Shown here: positions 1 to 7,529 of the stretch, in pieces
Layout of the letters: every line of letters starts with the position of its first letter
Numbering within the stretch: position 1 is the first letter of the stretch
Assembly: GCA_030830945.1 (NCBI GenBank)
Contig: JAURLY010000004.1
Span: forward strand, 1-10,608
Length of the DNA: 10,608 nt
DNA from: Gammaproteobacteria bacterium
GTDB lineage: Bacteria; Pseudomonadota; Gammaproteobacteria; Pseudomonadales; GM7GCV1
Direction: 5' to 3'
Made by a program: the position numbers and the translations under genes
Notes under the pieces: generated by a model
Seen by the model: the letters and a program-made list of their open reading frames with translations, nothing else
Database searches by the model: none
What the model was told of the DNA's origin: nothing

Positions 1-410
1 CCCAGCAGCGGCGAAATGATCTTCTGCAGACGGAAATCACCAAGCTGGATGCCATGGCAGCAGAAATTCGTGAGTTAAGGCGAGCAAAAGCTGAAATGCT
101 TGACCGAATGGAGGTCATTAAAGGTCTTCAGACGAATCGTCCTGAAATAGTCCGGCTGTTTGATCAACTGGTACAGGTGACACCTGACGGCGTGTATTTG
201 TTGTCAATGACCGTCAGCGGAACCGCACTTTCCTTTGAGGGCAAAGCAGAGTCGAACAACCGGATTTCTGCATTGATGAGGCAGATTGATGCGTCAGATA
301 AATTCACGCAGCCAAACTTGACCACGGTGACGGCAGATTCTGAGCTGGGTGCTCAGGGCAGCCGTTTTTCCATGACTGCCCAAGTCGTAGATTCTTCAGA
401 GAATATCTAG
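1..410 (+). CDS. pilN: Type IV pilus inner-membrane assembly protein PilN (3' part; start lies outside the window)
   Basis: PilN is a bitopic inner-membrane protein that pairs with PilO and, through its cytoplasmic tail, with PilM, linking the pilus motor to the periplasmic part of the machine. The frame is open from the first complete codon at base 3, so the gene is cut by the window edge; the ATG at 54 is internal and not a credible start. About 135 residues are visible. They begin with a charged, helical, coiled-coil-like stretch rich in R, E, K and L. The ferredoxin-like periplasmic domain follows, including the PilN-typical run LVQVTPDGVYL and a later SNNRISALMRQI segment. The PilM-binding N-terminus and the membrane helix are missing because they lie upstream. 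The stop TAG at 408-410 sits next to the ribosome-binding site of pilO. Identification rests on this C-terminal domain and on the pilO-pilP-pilQ genes that follow. Confidence 0.93.
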   Translation, partial: QQRRNDLLQTEITKLDAMAAEIRELRRAKAEMLDRMEVIKGLQTNRPEIVRLFDQLVQVTPDGVYLLSMTVSGTALSFEGKAESNNRISALMRQIDASDKFTQPNLTTVTADSELGAQGSRFSMTAQVVDSSENI

Positions 411-419
411 GGGATACGG

Positions 420-1025
420 ATGGATATTCAAGCGATTATTGAAGAAATCAAGAGTATTGATCCTACCGAGATTCGGTTGGACAACATTGGCCGTTGGCCA
501 CTGGTCGTGCGTATTCTTATGTGCATAGGTGCTTTCGTGGCAGTTATAGCGCTCTACTTTTACCTGGGTGTGTCAAATTCAAATGCACTTCTGGAGAGGA
601 CAATCGCTCAGGAAGCCGAGTTAAGAGAGACGTTTGAAAGCCGTTCGTATGAGGCTGCCAATCTTGAGGCTTACCGAGAACAGCGCGTGGAATTAGACGA
701 GCGTTTGCAGACGTTGATTGGCCAGCTGCCCAAGGACACCGAAGTTCCTGGACTTCTGGAAGATATTACCGAAACCGGATTAAGCAGTGGCTTGGCGATC
801 GACAGCATTCAATTACAGAGCGAACGGTCGCATGATTATTATGTAGAGTTGCCAATATCGATTACGGCATCTGGCGGATACCATGATTTCGCGACCTTCA
901 TTAGTGGTGTTTCCGGGTTGCCCAGAATTGTTACCTTGCATGACTTTGAAATTTCCAGAAGTGGGTCCTCTCTGCTGAATCTTTCGATTACAGCGAAGAC
1001 CTATCGTTATAAGGAGCCGGAGTAA
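420..1025 (+). CDS. pilO: Type IV pilus inner-membrane assembly protein PilO
   Basis: PilO forms heterodimers with PilN in the inner membrane and binds PilP, forming the periplasmic alignment subcomplex of the type IV pilus. The 201-residue product has a short cytoplasmic N-terminus, one membrane helix at about residues 29-50, a coiled-coil segment at about 52-103, and a ferredoxin-like domain from about 105 to the end. The stretch LPKDTEVPGLLEDI near residues 104-117 and the later SGLPRIVTLHDF are characteristic of the family, and the length is typical. The start is well supported: GGGGA at 410-414 lies 5 bases before the ATG and overlaps the pilN stop. The stop and the pilP start overlap by one base (TAATG at 1023-1027), which suggests translational coupling. 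Confidence 0.96.
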   Translation: MDIQAIIEEIKSIDPTEIRLDNIGRWPLVVRILMCIGAFVAVIALYFYLGVSNSNALLERTIAQEAELRETFESRSYEAANLEAYREQRVELDERLQTLIGQLPKDTEVPGLLEDITETGLSSGLAIDSIQLQSERSHDYYVELPISITASGGYHDFATFISGVSGLPRIVTLHDFEISRSGSSLLNLSITAKTYRYKEPE

Positions 1026-1561
1026 TGAATCCTTTCGGCGCTAATATAAAATTTTTCCTTTTAGCTGGGGTAGTGATGCTGTCGGCATGCTCCTCCAATA
1101 ATAATCAGGATATTTTGGCTTTTATGGAACAAGTTCGTGCGGAATCTGCCAATCGAATTCGCATAGAACCACTACCTGCTTACCCGCCCTACGTTGCGGT
1201 GGTTTATCAGTCTGCAGGTCAGCGGAGTCCATTTGCCCCTCCAAGAGAGGTTGTGACTTCTGATATTTCAGGTGTTCTGACAGCAGCACCAGATCTTTCC
1301 CGACCAAAAGAATTTTTGGAAAGGTTTAATCTGGCTGAATTGACTATGGTCGGTAGCATTCAGCACAACGGTGTTAGGTGGGGACTTATCAGGGATGGAG
1401 ATGGTTCTGTTCACCGGGTCCGTGAGGGCAATTACCTCGGAAGGAATTATGGGTTAGTCACCCAGGTCAGTGAATCAAGTCTTGAGCTGGTCGAGACTGT
1501 AGTCAATGGCCAGGGCGGATGGATCGAAAGACCGCGCAATATGGGCATGGGCGAAAACTAG
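1025..1561 (+). CDS. pilP: Type IV pilus assembly lipoprotein PilP
   Basis: PilP is a periplasmic lipoprotein that binds the PilN/PilO pair through its disordered N-terminal part and touches the PilQ secretin through its C-terminal beta-domain. The 178-residue product begins with a lipoprotein signal peptide: a hydrophobic run at residues 10-19 is followed by the lipobox L19-S20-A21-C22, so C22 should be the lipidated N-terminus of the mature protein. A low-order linker follows, containing the family-typical RSPFAPP at residues 67-73. The beta-domain spans about 100-170, with MVGSIQHNGVRWGLI and a VREGNYLGRNYG segment. The ATG shares its first base with the pilO stop codon. The gene ends 9 bases before pilQ. 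Length and motifs agree with PilP of other gammaproteobacteria. Confidence 0.95.
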   Translation: MNPFGANIKFFLLAGVVMLSACSSNNNQDILAFMEQVRAESANRIRIEPLPAYPPYVAVVYQSAGQRSPFAPPREVVTSDISGVLTAAPDLSRPKEFLERFNLAELTMVGSIQHNGVRWGLIRDGDGSVHRVREGNYLGRNYGLVTQVSESSLELVETVVNGQGGWIERPRNMGMGEN

Positions 1562-1570
1562 AGAAGAGCC

Positions 1571-3715
1571 ATGAATATTTATCCAATAAAAGTATTTGAC
1601 AAGAATTTTCGGTTGATTTGTCTTAAGTGGGTCTGCCTGGTATCGCTGCTGGTTTGCTCAGCTGGAGCCATGTCGGCCGCACTTGAGAATGTCGAATTCA
1701 GGCCTATTGTCCAAGACCGGTTTGAAGTCGTTTTATCGCTCGACGGAATGGATTTCGAGACGCCTCAGGTATTCGCAATTGAGCAGCCTGCCAGATTAGT
1801 TCTGGATCTGCCTGGTGTTACTAATCAAGTAGCCGAAAAACAGTTTCCGCTTACATTAAATAATGCTTCCCAGGCAATACTTCTGGGCACTCCAGAGCGT
1901 ACTCGTCTGGTTATTAATATGAATAATGCCGTGAGTCATAACCTGCAGGTTTCAGGCTCAACTGTCAGGTTGGTTGTTGGTTCAAGTGTTGCTTCGGGTT
2001 CACAGAGTGCTTCTCAGTCTTCAATTGTTCCACGGCTTGCTGCTGCCCAGACGGACAACTCTGGAATGGGTGAAATTCTTCATATCGAAGAACTGGATTT
2101 TCGACGAGGTGAAACGGGCGAAGGCAATATCCTGCTTGAGCTTGAAGACGATGAAGTCAATACAGATGTCTCTGTTTTAGGCAACACCATTGAAGTTCGA
2201 TTCTTCGATGTTTCCTTGCCTGAAAACCTCCAGCGCATTTTTGATGTGCAAGATTTTTCAACGCCGGTTTCAAAATTCAGTGCAGAAACGATTGGCCGCG
2301 ATTCCATTGTGGAAATCACGACGATTGAGCCGTTCGAGTACTTGGCATATCAAACTGATACTTCCTATGTGGTAAGCGTCAAGCCAAGAGCAGCGCCGGG
2401 TACTCCAGGTGCGGAAAACGAGTTCAACTATACGGGTGAAAAACTTTCACTTAATTTTCAGGATATTGAAGTTCGTGCGGTTCTTCAGCTGATTGCGGAC
2501 TTTACTGAGCTTAACCTGGTCGCCAGCGACACGGTAAATGGCAGTATTACATTGCGTTTGCAGAATGTCCCTTGGGACCAGGCTCTGGATATTGTCCTCA
2601 AGGCAAAGGGGTTGGATCAACGACGTGAAGGTAATGTTCTATTGGTTGCGCCAATTGCAGAAATTGCTGAGCGTGAACGAATGGAGATTGAAGCCGGTCG
2701 ACAGTTACAAGAGCTGGCGCCCTTATCAACAGAATACATTCGTATTCGTTATGCTGATGCATCGCAATTATTCGAGCTATTGACGAGTACTGGTTCAACT
2801 GAAGATTCGCTCGGGCTGCTTTCACCTCGAGGATCTGCCATTGTGGACCAAAGAACCAATACTATAGTTTTAACCGATGTGGCTGAAAAAATCACTGCAT
2901 TCAGGCGCATGATAGACGAGCTGGATATTCCAATTAGGCAAGTGCTGATTGAAGCCCGAATAGTTATTGCCAGTAACGATTTTCGACGTGAGCTTGGTAT
3001 TCGTTGGGGTGGTACAGGTGTGAATTTCTCGGACTCGGGCGACAGCGTGGTTCAATATGGGCCATCGCGAGGCAGTGTGGGTGGTCAGGCGATTGATGCC
3101 TTTGGTGTGAATGCCGGAAATATTGATTTGGCGCCCGCGGTAGATCTGGGTGTAGCCGCGGCTTCATCGAGCTTCGCGGTTTCGTTTCTTACAGATTCTG
3201 CGTTTGTTGATCTCGAGTTGAGTGCGCTCGAAAGTGAAGGTTATGGCGAAGTAATCTCCCAACCAAAAGTTTTAACCGGAGACAAACAAACCGCCTACAT
3301 TAAGTCAGGTTCTGAAGTTGCCTATCAAGAGGCTGCATCAAGTGGTGCAACCACCACTGCGTTCAGGGAAGCTGTACTTCAGCTGGAAGTTACGCCTCAG
3401 ATCACACCGGATGACCGAGTTATCCTGGATTTGCTGGTGGCCCAGGATTCTATTGGTGATTTGGTCTTTGGTGGTGAGCCTACGATCGATACCACAGAGC
3501 TGGGAACCCAGGTATTGGTTGATTCAGGTGAGACTCTTGTTTTGGGCGGTATATTCCGCATGAATCAAACAGAACAAGAAAATAAGGTTCCCTTCCTCGG
3601 TGATCTTCCAATTGTCGGGAATGCCTTTAAAAATACTCTGACTAACACAGAGAAGCAGGAGATATTGATCTTCATCACGCCAAAAATTATTGATGAAAAC
3701 TTCAGCAGCCGATGA
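1571..3715 (+). CDS. pilQ: Type IV pilus outer-membrane secretin PilQ
   Basis: PilQ builds the multimeric outer-membrane channel through which the pilus fibre exits and is needed for twitching motility and pilus-mediated DNA uptake. The 714-residue product has a signal peptide with a long basic N-region (K7, K11, R14, K19), a hydrophobic core at 20-31, and likely cleavage between residues 33 and 37. Two AMIN-type beta-domains, which in this family bind peptidoglycan, cover about 38-136 and 168-272, separated by a Ser/Gln/Ala-rich linker at 137-165. A secretin/TonB short N-terminal domain lies at about 290-360, a secretin N1-type domain at about 384-452, and the secretin core at about 540-706. 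Core hallmarks are EGYGEVISQPKVLT (556-569), SGETLVLGGIF (652-662) and VPFLGDLPIVGNAFK (673-687). There is no lipobox, so outer-membrane targeting presumably needs a separate pilotin. A purine-rich AGAAGAG lies just before the ATG. The stop overlaps the aroK start as ATGA. Confidence 0.97.
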   Translation: MNIYPIKVFDKNFRLICLKWVCLVSLLVCSAGAMSAALENVEFRPIVQDRFEVVLSLDGMDFETPQVFAIEQPARLVLDLPGVTNQVAEKQFPLTLNNASQAILLGTPERTRLVINMNNAVSHNLQVSGSTVRLVVGSSVASGSQSASQSSIVPRLAAAQTDNSGMGEILHIEELDFRRGETGEGNILLELEDDEVNTDVSVLGNTIEVRFFDVSLPENLQRIFDVQDFSTPVSKFSAETIGRDSIVEITTIEPFEYLAYQTDTSYVVSVKPRAAPGTPGAENEFNYTGEKLSLNFQDIEVRAVLQLIADFTELNLVASDTVNGSITLRLQNVPWDQALDIVLKAKGLDQRREGNVLLVAPIAEIAERERMEIEAGRQLQELAPLSTEYIRIRYADASQLFELLTSTGSTEDSLGLLSPRGSAIVDQRTNTIVLTDVAEKITAFRRMIDELDIPIRQVLIEARIVIASNDFRRELGIRWGGTGVNFSDSGDSVVQYGPSRGSVGGQAIDAFGVNAGNIDLAPAVDLGVAAASSSFAVSFLTDSAFVDLELSALESEGYGEVISQPKVLTGDKQTAYIKSGSEVAYQEAASSGATTTAFREAVLQLEVTPQITPDDRVILDLLVAQDSIGDLVFGGEPTIDTTELGTQVLVDSGETLVLGGIFRMNQTEQENKVPFLGDLPIVGNAFKNTLTNTEKQEILIFITPKIIDENFSSR

Positions 3716-4236
3716 GTTCGGGTGGTGACAATGTTGTCCTCATAGGGCCAATGGGTTCGGGCAAGAGCGCTGTTGGACGCGCTCTATCCGCTCAGTTGGG
3801 AATGCAGTTTGTCGATACAGATCACCTTATTGAAGAGCGCTGTGGGGCGAACATTCCCTGGATTTTTGATATTGAAGGTGAGGATGGTTTTCGCAAGCGT
3901 GAGACGGCAGTATTGGAAGAAGTGTCCTCTGCCGCTCATTCCGTAATTGCCACTGGCGGCGGTGTGGTAGTAACACCAGAAAACCGACCTTTGCTCAAAA
4001 AAATTGGCAAAGTGGTATATCTATGTGCACCGGTAGATGTCTTGTTTCGCCGAGTCTCCAAGGATAAATCCAGACCCTTGTTGCAGGTGGAGAACCCCCG
4101 CGCTACCTATGAGGAAATCTTTCAGCAGCGAGACCCTATTTACCGTGAACTAGCGGATCTGGTCTATCAGGGAACGGAAGAGATTAGTCCACAGCAAGTC
4201 GCCAGAAATATCTCAGAACGCTTGCTGGAAATTTAG
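3712..4236 (+). CDS. aroK: Shikimate kinase
   Basis: This cytosolic enzyme phosphorylates the 3-hydroxyl of shikimate using ATP, the fifth step of the pathway to chorismate and the aromatic amino acids. The 174-residue product has the expected family length. The Walker A loop is G12-PMGSGK-S19. The shikimate-binding residues are present: D35-T36-D37, R61 in FRKRE, the triple glycine G82-G84, and R140 in QQRDPIY. The lid arginine is R121 in SRPLL. All key residues are intact, so the enzyme should be active. The ATG overlaps the pilQ stop by 4 bases (ATGA, 3712-3715), so translation is probably coupled to pilQ. The pilQ-aroK-aroB link is a long-conserved gammaproteobacterial arrangement rather than evidence of a functional tie. 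Whether this is AroK or the paralogue AroL is settled by the context in favour of AroK. Confidence 0.96.
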   Translation: MSSGGDNVVLIGPMGSGKSAVGRALSAQLGMQFVDTDHLIEERCGANIPWIFDIEGEDGFRKRETAVLEEVSSAAHSVIATGGGVVVTPENRPLLKKIGKVVYLCAPVDVLFRRVSKDKSRPLLQVENPRATYEEIFQQRDPIYRELADLVYQGTEEISPQQVARNISERLLEI

Positions 4237-4294
4237 TCTGGCTAGCCGCTAGAATGCGCATCCTCAACTTTTCAGGTTGTACCCGGGAACAAAA

Positions 4295-5368
4295 TTGATT
4301 GAAATAACTGTAGAGCTTGGCGAACGACGCTATCCAATTCGAATTGGTGAGGGATTATTGCGTTCGCAATCCCTGGCTGATTTCTTAACGGGTTCCCAAG
4401 CCCTTGTCGTAACCAACGAGACCGTTGCCCCTATCTATCTTCCGACAATTCTGGATAACCTGTCCAAGAGTGGGGTAGCTGCCGATAGTCTGATGCTGCC
4501 TGATGGTGAAAGATTTAAAAATCTGGACACCCTGAACAAAATTTTTGATGGATTAACGGAGTATCGTCATAACCGAACAACTACCTTGATTGCTTTAGGC
4601 GGTGGTGTGATAGGTGATATGACAGGCTTTGCTGCAGCTTGCTATCAACGCGGGGTAAATTTTATCCAGGTGCCGACCACATTGCTGGCGCAAGTGGATT
4701 CATCAGTGGGTGGCAAAACCGCCGTGAATCATAAAGCCGGTAAAAACCTTATTGGCGCTTTTTATCAGCCAAAAGCCGTGATCATAGATACAGAGACGCT
4801 TAAGACTTTACCCGATCGGGAATATTCGGCCGGGATGGCCGAAGTAATCAAGTATGGGCTTATTGCTGATGCCGACTTTTTGAGTTGGCTCGAACTGAAT
4901 ATCGAGCCGCTTATGAAGCGTGACAGCCATGCTATAGCAAGGGCTATTGCTGTTTCTTGTGAAATTAAGGCCCGCGTAGTCGCGGCCGATGAAACCGAGC
5001 AAGGAGTGCGGGCCATTCTTAATCTTGGGCATACATTTGGCCACGCAATTGAAGCTTTCCAGCAGTACAAGGAATGGTTACACGGAGAAGCTGTAGGTGC
5101 CGGAATGATATTGGCCGCCGAGCTTTCCATGCGCATGGGCAATATCACTGAGCAGGATTACCTAAGAGCCAAAACGCTTATAGCTGCTGCCGGATTGCCC
5201 ACTGAGCCTCCGGAAAATATTTCCAGGGAAGATTTCCTTAGCTTGATGGGGCTGGACAAGAAAGTGCTTGATGGCCGATTGCGATTGGTACTCCTGGAAT
5301 CACTCGGCGAGGCGATAGTAACCTCAGATTTCCCCATAGATAAACTGGAATCGGTTCTCCCGGCCTAG
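4295..5368 (+). CDS. aroB: 3-dehydroquinate synthase (TTG start)
   Basis: AroB converts DAHP to 3-dehydroquinate using NAD and a divalent metal, the second step of the shikimate pathway. I place the start at TTG 4295, giving 357 residues. The product then begins (M)IEITVELGERRYPI, aligning end to end with the E. coli AroB N-terminus as I remember it, and GGGA at 4285-4288 lies 6 bases upstream. An in-frame TTG at 4277 would add six residues but has no spaced ribosome-binding site. With the 4295 numbering, the NAD-binding loop is GGGVIGD (102-108), the substrate/NAD region is PTTLLAQVDSSVGGKT (127-142), and the metal ligands are E183 (AEVIKYG), H246 (NLGHTFGH) and H263 (WLHGEA). All expected catalytic residues are present. 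The gene is 58 bases after aroK. Its TAG stop is interleaved with the stop of the opposing cca gene. Confidence 0.95.
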   Translation: MIEITVELGERRYPIRIGEGLLRSQSLADFLTGSQALVVTNETVAPIYLPTILDNLSKSGVAADSLMLPDGERFKNLDTLNKIFDGLTEYRHNRTTTLIALGGGVIGDMTGFAAACYQRGVNFIQVPTTLLAQVDSSVGGKTAVNHKAGKNLIGAFYQPKAVIIDTETLKTLPDREYSAGMAEVIKYGLIADADFLSWLELNIEPLMKRDSHAIARAIAVSCEIKARVVAADETEQGVRAILNLGHTFGHAIEAFQQYKEWLHGEAVGAGMILAAELSMRMGNITEQDYLRAKTLIAAAGLPTEPPENISREDFLSLMGLDKKVLDGRLRLVLLESLGEAIVTSDFPIDKLESVLPA

Positions 5369-6651
5369 CTCTCTTGCCCTGGAGGGCAGGCATAGGAAAG
5401 TTCATCAATGTCTTTGTATTTCTCTATAACTGGTTCTATTGCTTTGGCCCTTAATCGCTTTAATTCTTTTCCAAGGGCTTTGCCTTCAAACCCCTGTTCA
5501 AGCAGGGCAGATGCATTTAAGGATGCTGCTGCCGCTTCGCATTGAATTAGAAATTCTCTCTGTGGGTAGGGCCTCAACTCCAGGCCTGTCCGCCCACGTG
5601 CATCAGCCATGCAGCAATTCCCAAAGTCTTCTACATAAGAGTTTTGTGTCCAGGCCCCAAGCTGCGATAACAGTTCAATGGCCTCTTCGGAAGATGTCTG
5701 AAGCACTTGATGACATTGTAGATGATACCTTGCGACACGAACGGCCAGGTTTCGGTATTTGTTGGGTATTTTCAGGCGATCGCACATTAAATTGGTGAGT
5801 TCGGCGCCTCGTGCCTCATGGCCGGTATGACTTGGTCGGATATCATCCGGAGTATTGGCTTTGCCCAGATCGTGACACAGTACGGCGAATCGCTGTACCG
5901 GATCATTTGTTAGTTCAGCGATACGGTCAAGGCTCAGAAGACAGTGATAGTCTGCGTCGATCTCTGGATGAAATTTAGGACTTTGCGCAACCCCAAAAAG
6001 TGCATGTACTTCAGGGAAGATGATTTTTAGTGCATCTACTTCCCTAAGTATTTCAAAAAACTGACTTGGGCGAGGTGTTTTTAATGCTTTCTCGGTTTCT
6101 ATCCAGACACGTTCAGGTTTAAGTTTCTCGAGTTCTCCACTTGCAGACATGGACATTAATAGTTCTCGGGTTTCCCCAGCCAGCTCAAAACCATATTGGG
6201 ATAACTGGGCGGCAAACCGGGCCACTCTCAGAACACGCAATGGATCTTCGGTAAAAGCCGGTGATACATGCCTGAGTATTCTATTATTCAGATCTTCCTG
6301 GCCGTTAAATGGGTCGATGAGTTTGTTGTCGCGATTTTTGGCGATGGCATTAATGGTTAGGTCCCGGCGAGACAAATCTTCTTCAAGGGTCACCGCTTTC
6401 GTCTCTGTAGAAAAGCCATGATAACCGCTACCCTGTTTTCGCTCTCTCCTGGCCAGAGCGTATTCCTCTTTGGACTGGGGGTGTAAAAACACAGGAAAAT
6501 CCTTGCCGACCTGGGTAAATCCAAGCTTCTGCATTTCTTCAGGGGTGGAGCCGACAACTACCCAGTCCCGTTCTTTGGCGGTCATACCCAGCAACTGATC
6601 CCTGACAGCACCGCCGACCAAATATGTGATGAGATTTTTCTCTGCGGTCAT
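5365..6651 (-). CDS. cca: CCA-adding enzyme (tRNA nucleotidyltransferase) with C-terminal HD domain
   Basis: This cytosolic class II nucleotidyltransferase builds and repairs the 3'-CCA end of tRNAs without a nucleic-acid template. The 428-residue product resembles E. coli Cca along its length. The head domain has YLVGGAVRDQLLG (residues 10-22), the catalytic carboxylate pair in K26-E-R-D29-WVVVGSTPEEM, and RRDLTINA (95-102). EDPLRVLRVARF (135-146) and ERVWIETEKAL (180-190) carry the nucleotide-recognition region. An HD phosphohydrolase domain follows, with H260-D261 in CHDLGK and the conserved HPEID at 228-232. The first catalytic carboxylate is Glu27 where E. coli has Asp. The ATG is 3 bases after the nfsA stop on the same strand with no clear ribosome-binding site, so translation is probably coupled to nfsA. 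The N-terminus is a few residues longer than in E. coli, but no other start fits. Confidence 0.95.
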   Translation of the reverse strand: MTAEKNLITYLVGGAVRDQLLGMTAKERDWVVVGSTPEEMQKLGFTQVGKDFPVFLHPQSKEEYALARRERKQGSGYHGFSTETKAVTLEEDLSRRDLTINAIAKNRDNKLIDPFNGQEDLNNRILRHVSPAFTEDPLRVLRVARFAAQLSQYGFELAGETRELLMSMSASGELEKLKPERVWIETEKALKTPRPSQFFEILREVDALKIIFPEVHALFGVAQSPKFHPEIDADYHCLLSLDRIAELTNDPVQRFAVLCHDLGKANTPDDIRPSHTGHEARGAELTNLMCDRLKIPNKYRNLAVRVARYHLQCHQVLQTSSEEAIELLSQLGAWTQNSYVEDFGNCCMADARGRTGLELRPYPQREFLIQCEAAAASLNASALLEQGFEGKALGKELKRLRAKAIEPVIEKYKDIDELSYACPPGQES

Positions 6652-6654
6652 TTA

Positions 6655-7389
6655 TTAGCGCTTTGCCAGCCCTCGGGCTTGTAAAAATTCCAGCATGTGC
6701 GGCCGGGATTCTTTGGATAAAAACCCTTCCATTTGCTCGGTCCAACTGGTTGATTTCTTATTACCAGTCCTGGTTTTATAGTATTCGCTTACGTCTTTGT
6801 CGTATTGCTTTATCTCGTCCGGAATCAAGTTTTCCAGATAGTTGTTTTCCATTACCCACAAAGGAAGAGGCAAGCGTGGCTTGGACTCTGGGTCTTGTGC
6901 AGGGTAGCCCAGGCAGAGCCCAAAAACCGGGTAGACAAAATCGGGTAATTGCAGCAAATCCGATACCTCTTGAGGATTGTTGCGTATCCCGCCTATATAG
7001 CAAGTTCCCAGACCTTCTGATTCAGCAGCAATAACCATGTTTTGTGCCATGAGAGAGGTATCTACCGTGGCTATAATAAACTGCTCCATATAGCCGGGAT
7101 CGGAGCTAATACCCGATTGCTGGCAAATAGTCTGGTTTCTTGCCAAGTCAGCGCAACACACGAAAAATTCGGCACATTGGGCAACATAGGCTTGATTGCC
7201 ACATAGGTCTGCAAGTTTGTCGCGAGTGGTGCCTTCGGTAATGCGAATCAGACTGTAGGCTTGTGCGAAACTGGACGTCGCGGCAGCCTGCCCGGCCATT
7301 AGCAAGCGCTCAAGCAAATCTTGCTCAATTGCCTGAGTTGTAAACTTACGGATCGAACGGTGCTGTAATAGTAAATCGATAAATTGCAT
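6655..7389 (-). CDS. nfsA: NfsA-family oxygen-insensitive NADPH nitroreductase / flavin reductase
   Basis: NfsA-type enzymes are FMN-containing homodimers that use NADPH to reduce nitroaromatics, quinones and flavins by two-electron steps, usually seen as a detoxification role. The 244-residue product matches E. coli NfsA (about 240 residues) end to end. The FMN-binding N-terminal HRSIRKF lies at residues 10-16, and ATSSFAQAYSLIRIT at 37-51 corresponds to the SSSSFLQCSSIIRIT region. VDTSLMAQNMVIAAESEGLGTCYIGGIRNN spans 109-138 and contains the flavin-site glycine loop. The C-terminal excursion has YYKTR (203-207), whose R207 corresponds to the NADPH-binding Arg203 of E. coli NfsA, and ends KESRPHMLEFLQARG. 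The start ATG at 7387-7389 has GGAAA about 6 bases upstream. The gene is first in a two-gene unit with cca. Family assignment is firm; the physiological substrate is not known from sequence. Confidence 0.9.
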   Translation of the reverse strand: MQFIDLLLQHRSIRKFTTQAIEQDLLERLLMAGQAAATSSFAQAYSLIRITEGTTRDKLADLCGNQAYVAQCAEFFVCCADLARNQTICQQSGISSDPGYMEQFIIATVDTSLMAQNMVIAAESEGLGTCYIGGIRNNPQEVSDLLQLPDFVYPVFGLCLGYPAQDPESKPRLPLPLWVMENNYLENLIPDEIKQYDKDVSEYYKTRTGNKKSTSWTEQMEGFLSKESRPHMLEFLQARGLAKR

Positions 7390-7442
7390 CTTTTGTTTCC
7401 AGGGCCCTTGGTTATTATTTCACGGTGACTAGGGGCAAACCA

Positions 7443-7470
7443 TTGGTTCGGTCGAATCGACTGTTATGAT
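7443..7470 (+). promoter_or_regulatory. Candidate sigma-70 promoter with extended -10, upstream of the GGDEF-type gene
   Basis: TGT-TATGAT at 7462-7470 fits an extended -10 element: the TG is one base before the hexamer, and the hexamer matches TATAAT at five of six positions. A weak -35-like TTGGTT lies at 7443-7448 with a 16-base spacer. It sits about 60 bases before the ATG at 7530 in the 140-base divergent region between nfsA and the membrane/GGDEF gene. This is a consensus match by eye only. A matching - strand promoter for nfsA-cca must also lie in 7390-7529, but I see only an isolated AATAAT at 7414-7419 without a well-spaced -35. Confidence 0.4.
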
Positions 7471-7529
7471 GCTTAAAATAAAATAATATGAGTAGGCAAA
7501 TTGGTCTCAGGGAATAGGGTCCTCAGATT

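Noticed and set aside
4277..4294. Upstream TTG 4277 as the start of aroB
   Set aside because: It has no spaced ribosome-binding site and adds residues not expected from the family N-terminus, while TTG 4295 has GGGA 6 bases upstream and aligns with the known AroB start.
4765..5148. 127-codon open frame on the - strand inside aroB
   Set aside because: It lies fully within a well-conserved gene on the other strand, shows no recognisable domain and has composition typical of an antisense shadow frame.
5373..5390. Stem-loop just after aroB, core TGCCC-TGGA-GGGCA, about 7 pairs including one wobble, as an intrinsic terminator
   Set aside because: There is no T-run on either strand after the stem, and the sequence encodes the C-terminal CPPGQE of Cca, so it is not a credible Rho-independent terminator.
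7401..7408. AGGGCCCT perfect 8-base palindrome upstream of nfsA, as an operator
   Set aside because: It is short and isolated, with no second copy seen in the intergenic region and no recognisable regulator motif. It could easily arise by chance.
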